A stretch of DNA of 64,000 nucleotides from Forficula auricularia (GCA_024734495.1 JALMQS010000061.1:6439321-6503320), one strand, 5' to 3'. Positions 1 to 11,407 are shown, counted from the first letter of the stretch. A program made the numbers and translations. Notes: generated by a model not told the origin, from the sequence alone.

Positions 1-2
1 CT

Positions 3-347
3 ATACGACTGAAAAGACCTGACCGACAAGGCCAAGTCATCTTGCTCCACGACAACGCCAGACCCCATGTTGCACAAGTCGTCAAAACCGCAATCCAAGA
101 GCTCGAATGGGAGGTTCTTCAACATCCACCGTACTCTCCGGACCTTGGCCCAACAGATTATCACCTTTTCCGCTCCTTGTAGAATCAAATGAGGGGTGTT
201 ACCTTCGACGGCGAAGAGGACCTCAAAAACTGGCTCAACAACTTCTTCGACACCAAACCGGGCGATTTTTGGCGGAACGGCATCAACAAATTGGTCGAGA
301 GGTGGGAGGAGGTTGTTCACAGTAACGGCCAATACATAATTGATTAA
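3..347 (+). pseudogene. mariner transposase, C-terminal remnant
   Basis: Reading from base 3 gives the last third of a mariner-family transposase. It has the block HDNARPH (second catalytic Asp) and, about 34 residues later, YSPDLGPTDYHLF (third Asp), i.e. the DD34D pattern. The C-terminal block with EDLKNWL, W-R-GI-KL-ERW and a final stop at 345-347 follows. An in-frame TAG sits at 181-183 after HLFRSL, so the copy is dead. The N-terminal half lies outside the window. The sequence to about 440 looks like the element's 3' non-coding end. It lies upstream of the first visible phosphodiesterase exon, probably in that gene's intron. Confidence 0.85.
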
Positions 348-647
348 TTTATTGTTATAGCTATTGTTTTTTGTTTATAGAAAGCTCTTTGAAAAAAACC
401 GAACGAACTTATTCCCCAACCCAATATTTACCATTTCAAGATCAGTGGTTTCTAAAGTGGAATAAGGCCTAAATGGCTTTTTGTCTCTGTAGTCTGGACT
501 GTATTTTATTAAATATATTCTACCATTTCTTATCTCACGTCAACGGTTATATTTTACTCTTCAATTAGTCCATAGGGGGAAAACAAGATAACTTTTAAGA
601 TTTTTAAGCTATCAAAAATTGTATTTCTAAAATACTTTTATTTTTAG

Positions 648-3600
648 GACAAGAAAAATCAAGTTTTTTTGGATATGCTCCAATTTCATATGAAACCTTG
701 CAAGCATGATTTAGTCCTCATTGAAAAAATAACTGAAGTCTCCATTCCAGATGATTTTAAAAGGTATGTAATGTAACCATATTCTTAAATTATGGTGTTC
801 ATGGTAATAAAGAAAAACATAAATATTTTACCAATGTACTCGTAAATGGAATGTTTCTGTTGAAATAAGTGCATCCGTAGTGATGGCCGAGCTGTAGAAG
901 TCATGTGAAAAATAATTATATGTATTAATTTTATTTTTTAGATTTTCCTGGTATGTATATGGATTTGAGTCAAATTTAGTTCAAATAGTATACTATATGC
1001 TCAACGAAATAATGGATGATCTGAATCCTTCTCTAAATACATTAGGAGTATTTATTTTATCCGCAAAGAAAGCTTATCGAAATAATCCTTATCATAATTT
1101 CGAACATGCATTTAATGTTACACATTGTATGTATAATATCATCATTCGAAATCAAACTGTTTTTACATTAATTGAGGTAAAATTTATATTATAATTTTAA
1201 AAATAAATAAGTTAATGATTTAATTTTTGTTACACCGATCAGTACTTCATCTTGTAGGTACCTATATGAAATTCCATATTATTCAGTTGGCCCCCTCAGC
1301 AAAGTGAATTTGAAATTTTTTGTTATTATCAAAATCGACAAATCTTTAATAAGAGAGCACGTTTTGTAAAATTTTCTCTCTTGACGAAGGGTGCAAAAAT
1401 AAGATTTTTTTTAGATATTCTATCGAATTGATATTTTTTTCATTTTTATATAAATCATTTCTTTAAATAAAAGTGTAATTTTCTTGGAAACGAAATTGTA
1501 TTTTCCGATCAAAATGGAACAATTTCTTATAAGACGAGACCCCCCTTTATAAAATTTTCTAACTTGACGAAGGGTGCTAAAAATAATTTTTAGAGAAAAT
1601 TTAAAGAAATTCTATTTTTTCATAAAATATTTATGTAAATACAAATTAAATATGTCAAAATATGGAGGTTGCCCCCCCCCCCCCCACACACACTCAAGGT
1701 TTTGGAGGGGGAGCAGGAGATTTTAGTTATTTCAATGATATTAAATGGCAATAACTGGGAAATCTAACTAGTTGCTCACTTGTAAACTCAATCGCGAGTA
1801 ATCTGATACTATTTTTCACAAAAAAAGATAATTTTACTTACTAGGTTGACCAGAAGCTAAAATATCGAGTAAGGAGAAAAGTAGTCTGCTTATTTACTAG
1901 AATAAAGAGAGATGCGAGTTAATTCGAATTCAAAAGAGCAATTACATTCATTCATGGGAGGGGGAAGGCTGAGCAAATCTTTATTTTGCATAGTTTAATT
2001 AAGATACTAAAGTATTATGTTCAGATTCAGATTTTTTTCATTCTGCCTGAATTCTGAAACCCATGATAAATCAAAATGGAAGGTCTTAGAAAGAACGTTC
2101 TGGTTCTAAAATGAAGAAGAAATTAGAATTTAGGCTTTCTAGTTTCAAAACTTTGTTATGGAAAATGTAGAGATTAAGAAAAAATCGAATGTGCAGAGAG
2201 CTCTTCTTGAACGGTTGTAGCTAATAAGCTAAACTTTGTCAGGAAAGTTTGTATCAATATTAGGCTGCATCTTATTAACAAGGTTCAATTTGCTGACAAA
2301 AAAAAATTACCAAGTAAAATTTTAACTTTTTCCTCTATTTTAAAACTTGTTTATCAGAGTCACAAATTTTGTTTAGTTTATGACAATTATATTTTCTTTT
2401 AATTTAAGAAATAATGTGGGGGAATTAAACAATTAATTCACAACAAGATTACTTTTTTAATATCTCTTTAACGGAATATATTTATAATAATCGTAGTTTT
2501 TCTCTGACAACGCTATAACGTTCTGAAGTATTTTAACAAGCTGTTAAAATCTCATATCTACTTACCTTGATTGAAAGAGTGCTGGAATCTCAGAGTTTGG
2601 TCTTTGTAGTATTGTGAATCGTTGCATTGTCGATAAAGAGTAAATTTTTTTTTATTTTTCTAAGGTCATTGAAGATATTGGTCAATCAACAGAGGCAGGG
2701 ACGGCGGAACCGTGGGGTCAGGCAACCCCCCTGGGAATTTGTTTACGGTGTCAAGGGGGTCAGCGGACCTCCTAAAGAAATTTTACCGTTACTTTACCCA
2801 AAAACAACTTTGTTGCCAAATTGTTTGTTGTAAAATTAATGTTATACTATTATCTGTTTGCGTTAACAAAACCTAAAAACCTTGCGCCGTAACGTTAGCC
2901 TAATAATTACTTTACTTAAATAGGTAGGACTAGGTCAAGAACAGGCTGTCGTCTACGTTTAAGTATATATTGCTAATTAATTTCGTTTTATTTTATTACC
3001 TTTTGAACCTAAACTCAAGCATTATATCTATAAACAAAAATTTGAACTATTTTTTTATTTCAGTTATCAATAAAATCATAGCTAAAACTGCTTAAAAATG
3101 GGGTAAATTGTACTAATTTGCTTCAAAATTTTCTGAGGGGGACCCAGACACCCCTTTTACTGGGGGGGGGTATTCCATAGCCCCCAGACCCCCCGGTAGG
3201 CCTACATAACTTTCCAAGTTTTGAACCCCCTGGCCTAAGATCGTTCCGCCGTGCTTGAACGGAGGGATGGGAGAAGTAGATATTATTAGCTATAAAGTTT
3301 ATATGTAATTTGTGGGGCAGGTGTTATTCCATTTTAAAAAATTTCACGTTTTTAATTTTCCAGAGCGTAGCAATGATCGTTGGTGCTCTATGTCATGATG
3401 TTGATCATCCTGGTTACAATAATAGTTTTTTGATAGCTACAAATCATACTATAGCTCAGCTTTATGAAGAATCCACTCTTGAGAACCACCATGTGCTCGT
3501 ATCGTTAATGTTAATAGAAGTAAAGTATTCAACTTATGTTATTAATCTACAATTAAATTTTACCAGAATATATTTTATTATTAATTTTTTTTTCTTTAGA

Positions 3601-5228
3601 ATTTAAAAACTCTTTGAACATGTCTCTATTGAAAAATATACTGAATTAAAAGCATTAATTTGTGAAACTATTTTAAGTACGGATTTATGTCATTATTTTC
3701 GATGTCGATCAAAAATTGGCTCACTTTTGGCAGATCATGCATTTGATTTCACTAATGATATTCATAGGTAGACAGTCCTTAAATATATTATTTTGAAAAA
3801 TTAGCAAATGAGAAGAATAATTTTTTAATGAAAAACTTATTTTTCCATTTTAAGGATGTTAATGAGAAGTATGTGTATCACATGCTGTGACTTATCTGGC
3901 GCATTTAAGCCCTTTCCGGTCGCGAAACAAATTACTGATAATGTTTATCATGAATTCTATCGCCAGGTAATATTTTCTATATGTTGAAGCTTTGTTAGTT
4001 AAGTATAATCATAAGCTATTGATTAAAAATATAAATTAATTAAATTAAATTAGGGAACGAAGAAAAGATTTTTATATTATAGACAAAAGGATCAACCGGG
4101 ATTCGAACCCGGGATCTTCGCATGTGCGCTGCGATGCCTTTATAAGAACTTTAGCTCTTATCCTCTCGGCCACTGATCCCCGAACCCAAGCTAATACCTA
4201 ATGTCTATATGAATTTGGAATTTCGTTATAAATAAATAAAATTTATAATTCCAGCAGAAGACACACTCTTTTATTGTCTCCTTCAATTTGGAATTTCATT
4301 TTTATTTAATCTTTTAATCTCTTCCTCGTTCATTTTTCGCAGCTCTGTAGTTGGCTTGACTAATTAGAGATATTATTTTAATTAATATTTTATTGTATAG
4401 ATAGGTTTAAATGATAGAAAATAAATAATATTTTTTTTACTTATGTAACAAAAATGAAGATTTTATTTCAATTAAATTAATAGTCTTAGTATATAATTAA
4501 ATAAGTTATTTATTTTCATTATACTAAAAATATCAAATTATAAAGTAGTTTTACAATGCTTTTCTTTATTAAATTAACATTTGCAGCTAATTAAAAAAAA
4601 AATCTACCACAACACTAAGAACCCCTTCCGATTATGATTATTTTATATTTCATTAGAAAGTGTTGCAAATATTTATATAATTATTCACTTTTACAATTAA
4701 GGGTGATCTTGAAAAACAAATTGGTTTATGTCCTCTTTCAATGATGGATAGAGATAAAGCATATTTGGTTGAAGAGGATCAAGTACAATTTATTGCATTT
4801 GTTTGTTTGCCTTGTACTAAATTAATATCTTCAATCTTACCTACAACAAGCGAAATGCATAGACTTTGCATGTAAGTAATATTTATTTATTATATATACT
4901 ATATTTACAAATAATTTTTTTTTAATAAAATTCATTTATAAAATTAATATTTATCATTAACGTATTTTCAAAAATCCTTCAATTAAAACTCTTAATTACA
5001 AAATATTTTGAATTGTATAAATTTGCCTGAATAATGGTTTGTTATTTTTATAATGATGAAAAACACCTCACATAAATGATTTATTTACTTTTAAGTGGGA
5101 GTAAAAGTTTAATGTGTAATATTTATTTGTTTAGTGAATTGAAAAAGGCTTGGGAAGAAGTCATTGAAATGAGGAATAAAAAACTATGGTTTCCTTCGGA
5201 ATCGGAACCTCAAAAGGATGAAAAATAA
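648..5228 (+). CDS. 3',5'-cyclic-nucleotide phosphodiesterase (PDE5/6/11-type), catalytic domain, 5' partial
   Basis: Class I phosphodiesterase hydrolysing cAMP and/or cGMP; the GAF-type N-terminus would lie upstream of the window. Seven exons: 648-763, 942-1176, 3364-3519, 3600-3767, 3855-3966, 4702-4871, 5135-5228, with GT-AG borders and matching phases except at exon 4. The helical domain opens with PDDFKRFSWYVYGF. The catalytic blocks are YHNFEHAFNV (general-acid His), CHDVDHPGYNNSF (the HDxxHxGxxN metal site) and CCDLSGAFKPF (second metal Asp). The glutamine before FI (DQVQFIAF) fits the purine-binding Gln. The protein ends 31 residues after the last intron in a charged tail. Exon 4 breaks frame near its start: phase 0 gives a stop at 3615-3617, while the conserved frame starting EHVSIEKY needs a one-base shift just upstream. 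This is either a real mutation or a homopolymer sequencing error. PDE11 versus PDE5/6 cannot be decided without the N-terminus. Confidence 0.88.
1177..2695. other. phosphodiesterase intron 2, left part: diverged repeats, no gene seen
   Basis: AT-rich intron. An imperfect direct repeat (core CTTGACGAAGGGTGC) occurs near 1380 and near 1562. A run of 14 C occupies 1672-1685. About 2046-2240 resembles 52530-52700 and more distantly 51085-51330, suggesting an old interspersed repeat. No convincing exon was found. Confidence 0.5.
2696..3257. mobile_element. hAT-type non-autonomous element (562 bp)
   Basis: The left end CAGGGACGGCGGAAC is matched by GTTCCGCCGTGCTTG at the right end. The flanking octamers AACAGAGG (2688-2695) and AACGGAGG (3258-3265) agree at seven of eight bases, the duplication size of hAT transposons. 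The interior has no transposase. It lies in the second visible intron of the phosphodiesterase. Confidence 0.78.
4089..4179 (-). tRNA. tRNA-like gene or pseudogene with an enlarged D-arm
   Basis: On the minus strand a tRNA cloverleaf can be drawn over 91 bases: seven-base acceptor stem (GGATCAG with TTGATCC, one G-T pair), T-arm CCGGG-TTCGAAT-CCCGG, and anticodon stem TCGCA/TGCGA with a seven-base loop GCGCACA. TGGCCGAGAGG fits the Pol III A box, GGTTCGAATCC fits the B box, and TTTT follows the 3' end. The D-loop is about 19 bases too long, and the extra bases form their own hairpin (ATAAGA...TCTTAT). Position 33 is C, not the universal U, so decoding function is doubtful. Formal anticodon would be GCA. 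It lies in a phosphodiesterase intron, antisense. Confidence 0.6.
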
Positions 5229-5843
5229 TTTAATAAAACAATCATTTACGTAATAAGGAACTGTATTTAAAAGGAAAAAAAATCATAAAAATCGAGAAAT
5301 CATCAATCAATTTTATGTTAAAACAAAAAAAATTAGGAATGATTTTAAAATTTATATTTAAGAAAAAAGAAACAACTATAAATTAAAAATAAATGAAATA
5401 ACAAATTTATAACAAGTAAAAGTACCTCTTACATTTATTTTCATATTTATATTATTTTTTTATTAATAGTAGCTACATATGAGAAGAAATCAGTATTTTA
5501 GAAAATATATTTTAAAATTTATAAATAATTAAATAATCTTTATGTGAGAGAAATGGCAAATATGAAATCTATTGAAGAATAATTACTTTAGAATTGGATG
5601 TGTTTTATCAAGTAAGATATAATTAATAAAATGGACAATGTGAGAAATCACCTTATTAAACATTATAACTTATTTGGAATTTCAATTTTCGAAATATACA
5701 ATATAAATATATTCATATATATAATACATATATTATGTGTATATATATATATATTAATTTATTTCATAGCGCATAAAAGACAGAGAAATTCTGTCAAAAT
5801 TATTAATGTCTGGTTTTCAACAAATTATTTAAAATAATCACAT
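5229..5843. other. tail-to-tail spacer between phosphodiesterase and Snx3
   Basis: Very AT-rich, with no open frame of note. It should hold both 3' UTRs. AATAAA-like hexamers occur on the plus strand near 5390, and TTTATT (minus-strand AATAAA) lies near 5757. Confidence 0.5.
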
Positions 5844-8800
5844 TCATGCATTTCTTATCTTGCCTGGAACATAATTCTTGTCAATTACTGGCTCCTGAAG
5901 AAACATATGTAAACATCTTTCATTTTGAGCTAACGGATGTCCGGCAATTCTAGAAAATCAATATTTGATATTAAATTAATGAATAAATAAGGCAATAATA
6001 AATAAATAAATATTAAAACTAGTTGATAATAGTTGGCAGGGGTTTAGCCTCCAATGCAAATTAAAAAGACTTGAAAGAGGGGTTCAGAAAAGATTCTAGT
6101 GATATTCAGTGGCGGATTTACGCTTAGGCCCGTGATGACAGGGCCTAGGGCGGCAAAATTTTAAGGGCGTTAAAATTTTATGGTTGCCAAAATTTTAGAG
6201 GCCCAGAAAATTTTAGACGCTGCAAAATTTAAAGAACGATTAAAAATTAAAAATCGATTTGGCTTAGTTTTATCTGATGTGATTAGTCATAAAAATTTTA
6301 TTTATTTTTTAATTTTAAGAAATGTATTATTATATCTAAATTAATAGACCTCAAAATAAAATATTTTTAATATTCGTAAATTAGATGTTTGGTTATAATT
6401 ACTACTATAATGCAAAAACGGCACCATATCGGACAGGGCCTAGAGCGCTGTCGAACCTAAATCCGCCACTGATGATATATTATATTTATTTAATATTAAT
6501 TCTTAAATTTAAAAGAGAAGAGTTTCTTGCAAACCCTTAAAAATCAAATGCATCGCCCGCCCAAAAAGTCAAGCAAAATTGGCTGTTTGTTCTTTGTTTC
6601 AAGAGCAGAATGAGAATATTATTTTAAAAGGAATTTGCAAGGACAGTTTTCAGAACGAGATTGCTCATTCACCAGATGATTTCTAGAATCAATGAATCAG
6701 CTCATCTGGATGAAGGAAAATAGATTATTCGAGTAAATACTTCAAATAGTAATAGGAAAATATAACGTTTGGTTTAAATAAGTAAAAAGTGTTTTTTTTA
6801 TTTGAAGTTTGCTTAATTAGGCCTTTTAAAACTTCTAATACAATCTTATAATATTTGATTATTTTAAATATATAAGATATTTTTCTAATTTCTAATTATT
6901 TAAAAATAGGAATTAGGATGGGGAGCTTTCGCTCGATGCCGAAATAAAAAAAATGTAATTTTAATGTATATCTTGCAGTAAAAACCCGTTTTTAGTAAGA
7001 ACTGGTTCTTATTAGTTAAAACACGTTTCACTGAATACCTTTCTGGCAACTAGAATTTACTTTGGTTCAAAGATCTAGAATCTTTATTTTTTTACCTTCC
7101 GCCTTCATTTTGGGTGTTTATTTTAAAAAGTTTTTTAAACGAAAATGTCAAAAATCACATCCGCTACAACTTTGCTTCTAATTTTTGACATTTTCGTTTA
7201 AAAAAACTTTTTAAAATAAACACCCAAAATGGGACGAAGGTCAAAAATGAAGATTCTAGACCTTTGAACCAAACACAACTTCTTTAGGTGCCGTCTCCGT
7301 TCCGAAGGTTGGCAATCATTAAGGCGATTTTTACTTTTGAGACCGCAGATCTAAATATTTGGTGGTTACTACAACCATTCTCTCAGGTTCCCCAACCATG
7401 AGTTTCGTCTCCTCCCTATGGATCTTTTTCCTATAATTTTCCCTTGCATAATATTTTGAGTATTTGATATTTCTCCCCTCTCATGATATGTCCCATATAT
7501 AAAAATTTTTCTTCTCTTAATTGTCAGAATCACCTCCCTCTCCTTCCCCATACGTCAACTCAACAACTCAACTAACATCAGTAAATTCTAGTTGCAACAT
7601 TCAGTGAAACGCGTTTTAACTAGTAAGAACCCGTTCTTACTAAAAAACGGGTTTTTACTGCCACATATACATCTATCGAATTTTTTTTTTAAAGTGTTTA
7701 AGGAGGTTCTTTCGCGACAATCCACACAAAAAGTTTTACCCTCGAAACCACTCTATAAATATGAACGGAACTAAAATTTTAGTTTATGTTTTTTTAGCGT
7801 GACTGTCCACTCACACTACGAAATCTTTATATGGATACACACATACTTGCCGGATCATTTCTAAGCCATTGTGATTATATTCCCTCCAATAAAAATAATC
7901 GCCCAAATATGTTTTTTTTTTTGTTTTTTATCAAAACTAAGAGGTAAATAATTTCAATTTTTTTAAGTTACTCCGAATATATTATTCTATCAAATATTAG
8001 TTTTTCATCAAGATGGTGAAAGTCATTCAATGAAAAAATAAAATAATGATCATATCCCCACCCTTTTCCTATCTACCCTATGTAAAAAATGTCATTTTTA
8101 ATTGCAATTATTTCATGTTTGGTGTGTTAAATCATCTTCAAATTTTAACTGTATGTGTATTATGCTTTAATGACTTATATTCCAAGTTTCAAAGACTTCT
8201 TGAATTTTTGCATTTGTGAAAGAACTACCTTAATAAGATATTTATTTATATATATAATAAATTTTAGGAATGTTTCTTAGTTTACTGTTGGGAATAAAAT
8301 CAATAGGTATATGAAAAAACTTACTTGTTTACAAAAATTTCTAAACCTTTTCTTCTGTCTTCAATAAAATCCTCTTCAAAAATTCCATCATCCCCTCTAA
8401 ATGGCATTTGCCTTTTCCAAGCCTTTCCTGGTAATGGAGGAACTACTATCTACAAATAACAAATTGATTTATTATTTCATGTATAAAAATCATTTCTCAA
8501 GAAGATTCAAAATACTTACTTTGCTGTCTCTTTCTAATTCATTCCTAAGCCATTCAAAATCACTGTATCGACGACGAACACTAGATTCTTTTACTTTAAA
8601 TACGGGAAGGTTTGTCTAGAAAAAAAATGTTGAAATAATGCAAAAGTATACAAACTCCATAGCCAAATTAATCTAATTTTTCATTAGAATTACAATCAAT
8701 ATTCGAAAAATATTTCCCACATTACAGTTTTGCTATAGTTGGCTCATAAAAATACTAATTTTATGGTGAATCTTGAGTTAAGTGTATTTTATAAATGTTT

Positions 8801-11393
8801 TTCTTTTAATACATAAATTATTGTTCCTTTCTAAGATAAATTTATTAATAAGAAGCATTGCTTTTATTTTGAGAAGACTAAAGAAAACATGAAAATGGAA
8901 GCCAGGGGTATTTTATATTAGTAAAATTTAATTTAATCAATTTAAATATTTATTAAAAATTAAAATAATCAAAATTTTAAACAACAAAAATTCAGCTAAC
9001 AAAAGGTCAGATATAGAGTGTTTTCTAATATTTAGCAAGGATTTTTTATAGAAAAATAATTTTTAATAAATATTTATATTTTTTATTTTATTCAAAGTAA
9101 TTTTATCTCCAAGGCAATTCGTATCATTACCTATTTTCAAAATGTTTTTTGTTTAAAACTTTATATTATCTTCATTTGATAAAGCAACTATTTTTTGAAA
9201 TTTCTTAAAATTTCATTGATAAAGGGAGAATTTCTCCACAAACGTTTGGTATTCCAATAAACATTTGAAAATTGTTTTTTTATAGATTTGTATTTATTTA
9301 CATGAATATGTGTGAGTAATTATTTAAATCAAGCAGAGGACACATCTCTTGATTTATTTTTAATAAATAAACTAATAAGTATTAAAAGGGCTAGAGAGAG
9401 GGTAAGTGAGCATTATAATCGGTTTAAGCAAAAAATATATTATCAAGTATATTAGGTATTTAATTTTTTATTAAAAATGATATGATAAAATAAGGATAAT
9501 CATATACTACTAAAGGGCATTTGTGCCTGCCTCTGTAACTACCTACCTGCCTAAGTCCTCCCAGGGGTGGGGTCCAGGGGTGTACCTATATCATATTATA
9601 CTTCTAAAGGACATTTGTCCCTGTCTCTGTATGTTTCTATGTTTGTATGTCCCCAGGGGTGGGGTTGGGGTCCAGGGGGTACGGGGTCCAAGGGTGGGGA
9701 GTCATGGGATGGGGTCCAGGGAACTACTAAGGGGGATTTATGCCTATGTCTTATATATATGTACCCATATATATACCTATGTGGGGTTGGGAGGTGAGGT
9801 CCAGGGGTGAGGGTTAGGATCCAGGGGTTGCGGGGCCCATGGGTGGGGAGTCCAGGGGGTAGGTTTACTGGGTTGGAGGGTGATCAGAGGCGGGGGAGAA
9901 GCTCCGGGATTGGGGAGAGGGTCGGTGGGATGGAGAGTGGTTGGAGATGGAGGAGAGGGAGTGTTCAAGTGACGGGGGTCCAGGGGGCGAAGCCTCTTGG
10001 CTAGGAAGAGACCCGCCGAAGGCGGGCCTTGCAGCTAGTTAAATTAATAAAACAAAATATAAAATAGATATTAGAGATGGAATTTGATGAGTAAAAAGTA
10101 AAAATAATGAAATATTCAGGTATTATTAATTTTTTTTATTTTTATTCAAGGTAATTTCATCTTCAAGGCAATTAGTATAATTATCTATTTTCAAAATATT
10201 TATTTGATTATAGTTGCTTTAGGTATATTCATTTCATAAAGCAGGTATTTTTTCAAATTTCTTAAAATTTCATTGATAAAGGGAGAAATTCTCCCGAAAC
10301 GTTTGGTATTCCAATAAACATTTGAAGATGGTTTTATTATCAAGATTTATATTTATTTACATGTGAGTAATTATTTAAATCAAGCAGAGGACACATCCAT
10401 TGATTTATTCTTATTAAACTAATAATTATCAAAAGGCCTAGAGAGAGGGTAATTGAAGATTATAATCAATTTAAGAAAAAATTAACATGTATATTATCAA
10501 ATGTATTATTTATTCAAATTTCTCCCGAAACATTTGGTACTCCAATAAACATTTGAAGATGGTTTTATTATAACAGATTTATATTTATTTACATGCAATT
10601 TTTTAAATCAAGCAGAGGACACATCCAGTGATTTATTCTTATAAAGTGAAGAAATTTTTTTTGAAACTTTTAAAAATTTAAAATATAGAACACTAGGTAG
10701 GTTTCACATAAATAAAAGATCAGATGCTTGTTTAGCACGACTCTATATATATTTCGGGGTATAAGCCCATCGTCAGTTCACAAAGGACCGTCAGTGTAGG
10801 CCTTATACCCCGAAATATATATAGAATCGTGCTAAACAAGCATCTGATCTTTTATTTATGTGAAACCTACCTAGTATTCTATATTTAAAATTTTTAAAAG
10901 TTTCCAAAAAAAAATTCAAACATTTTCTTTACTTTATTTAATATGTTTCACCAAGAACCTACACTATTCTCACCATTAATAAAAAATATTTATTCTTATT
11001 TAACTAATAAGAATCAAAGGGGCTAGAGAGAGGGTAATTGAAGATGATAATCAATTTAAGAAAAAATGATTATATTATCAAGGGTATTTTTAATTTTTTA
11101 TTAAAAATGATAAAATAAGGATAATTCAATGAATAAAATAATATATAAAATAGATATTAGAGATGGAATTTGATGAGTAATGTTAAAAATAGTGAAATAT
11201 TCCAAGTAGAAGGCCGTGATATACATACTCTCATCCGAACTTCATAATCGGTGTATCTTTTTTTGCCAACCCCGTGAGTAATCGGGTTGATGACATCAAT
11301 TTCTAGAAAATTGGCTGGGGCTGCATAAGCGTCGTCGAGGGTTTGTTTTTTGACGTTGAGTCGACGGGTGGCATCCACTGTCGTGTCGGCCAT
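5844..11393 (-). CDS. Snx3: sorting nexin 3 (PX-domain endosomal sorting protein), complete
   Basis: SNX3 is a small PX-domain protein that binds PI3P on early endosomes and works with retromer in recycling cargo such as Wntless. Coding exons on the minus strand: 11229-11393, 8520-8615, 8325-8449, 5844-5949; all borders are GT-AG and the phases close without a gap. The product is 163 residues, the family's usual length (human 162). Recognisable blocks are NFLEIDV near residue 28, RRRYSDFEWLR near 70, VPPLPGKAWKRQ near 90, PFRGDDGIF, and the end IAGHPLAQNERCLHMFLQ...KIRNA. The RRYSDF arginine and the PPLPGK loop are the phosphoinositide-binding features of the PX domain. The chosen start MADTTVDATRRL matches the known N-terminus; in-frame codons upstream contain no better ATG. 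Introns 1 and 3 are swollen by transposable elements. Confidence 0.96.
6107..6471. mobile_element. hAT-type MITE (365 bp)
   Basis: Inverted ends: CAGTGGCGGATTTACG at left, TAAATCCGCCACTG at right. The flanks GTGATATT (6099-6106) and ATGATATA (6472-6479) match at six of eight bases. CAGTGGCGGAT-type ends are common among insect hAT elements. Non-coding; in Snx3 intron 3. Confidence 0.75.
6966..7670. mobile_element. inverted-repeat element, copy 1 (related to 57769-58163)
   Basis: The outer arms share GCAGTAAAAACCCGTTTTTA followed by an AGTAAGAAC stretch (6976 onward, reversed at about 7620-7655). An inner palindrome lies at about 7090-7260 with arms of about 65 bases. A second, shorter copy with the same outer and inner arms lies at 57769-58163. 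No coding content; in Snx3 intron 3. The superfamily was not determined. Confidence 0.7.
7698..8233. mobile_element. TTAA-flanked MITE, copy 1
   Basis: Both ends are TTAA (7698-7701 and 8230-8233). The inverted ends read TTAAGGAGGTTCTTTCGCG and, reversed, TTAAGGTAGTTCTTTCACA. Copies with the same body are at 42571-43084 and, inverted and interrupted, at 14865-15834. TTAA targets are typical of piggyBac transposons, so a piggyBac-driven MITE is the simplest guess. Confidence 0.75.
9500..10038 (+). mobile_element. non-autonomous Helitron (539 bp)
   Basis: The 3' end has the Helitron signature: a perfect hairpin CCCGCC-GAA-GGCGGG (10012-10026), then CTAG at 10035-10038, followed by T. The 5' end begins TC (9500) preceded by A, fitting insertion between A and T. 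The interior is G-rich, repeating GGGGTCCAGGGG-like words. Three decayed copies of the 5' start (CTACTAAAGGGCATTTGTGCC) follow each other near 9508, 9601 and 9724. No Rep/helicase gene. A related element lies inverted at about 12132-12380. Confidence 0.78.
10644..10985. mobile_element. fold-back element with roughly 150-base arms
   Basis: An inverted repeat centres near 10780: AGGTAGGTTTCACATAAATA and CCCCGAAATATATATAGAAT-type segments recur reversed on the other side. The outer part (GTTTCACCAAGAACC preceded by TTTACTTTATTTAA) matches fragments at about 29965-30075, 32618-32800, 37228-37320 and 39692-39760, so it is a multi-copy family. Confidence 0.65.
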
Positions 11394-11407
11394 GATGTCC
11401 ACCAATC

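Larger units (their letters stand above)
9190..11110. repeat. three dispersed copies of a roughly 250-bp unit in Snx3 intron 1
   Basis: A unit containing TTTGGTATTCCAATAAACAT, then CAAGCAGAGGACACATC and GGGCTAGAGAGAGGGTAA, occurs at about 9190-9440, 10245-10470 and 10515-10640, with a tail piece at about 10985-11110. A stretch with AAAATAGATATTAGAGATGG occurs both near 10060 and near 11146. This suggests segmental duplication around the Helitron and fold-back insertions. A weaker relative of the opening stretch is at about 56555. Confidence 0.6.

Noticed and set aside
4089..4179. A normal functional tRNA gene
   Set aside because: The D-loop is far too long and U33 is absent, so I list it only as tRNA-like.
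5631..5837. 68-codon plus-strand frame between phosphodiesterase and Snx3
   Set aside because: Isoleucine/tyrosine-rich translation of an AT repeat in the shared 3' spacer.
9523..10004. Several glycine- or proline-rich frames on both strands
   Set aside because: They arise from the G-rich non-coding body of the Helitron, which lacks stop codons by composition.
11157..11228. Extension of the Snx3 first exon beyond 11229
   Set aside because: The open frame continues, but GTATGT at 11228 downward is a good donor and joins exactly to the next PX-domain exon.
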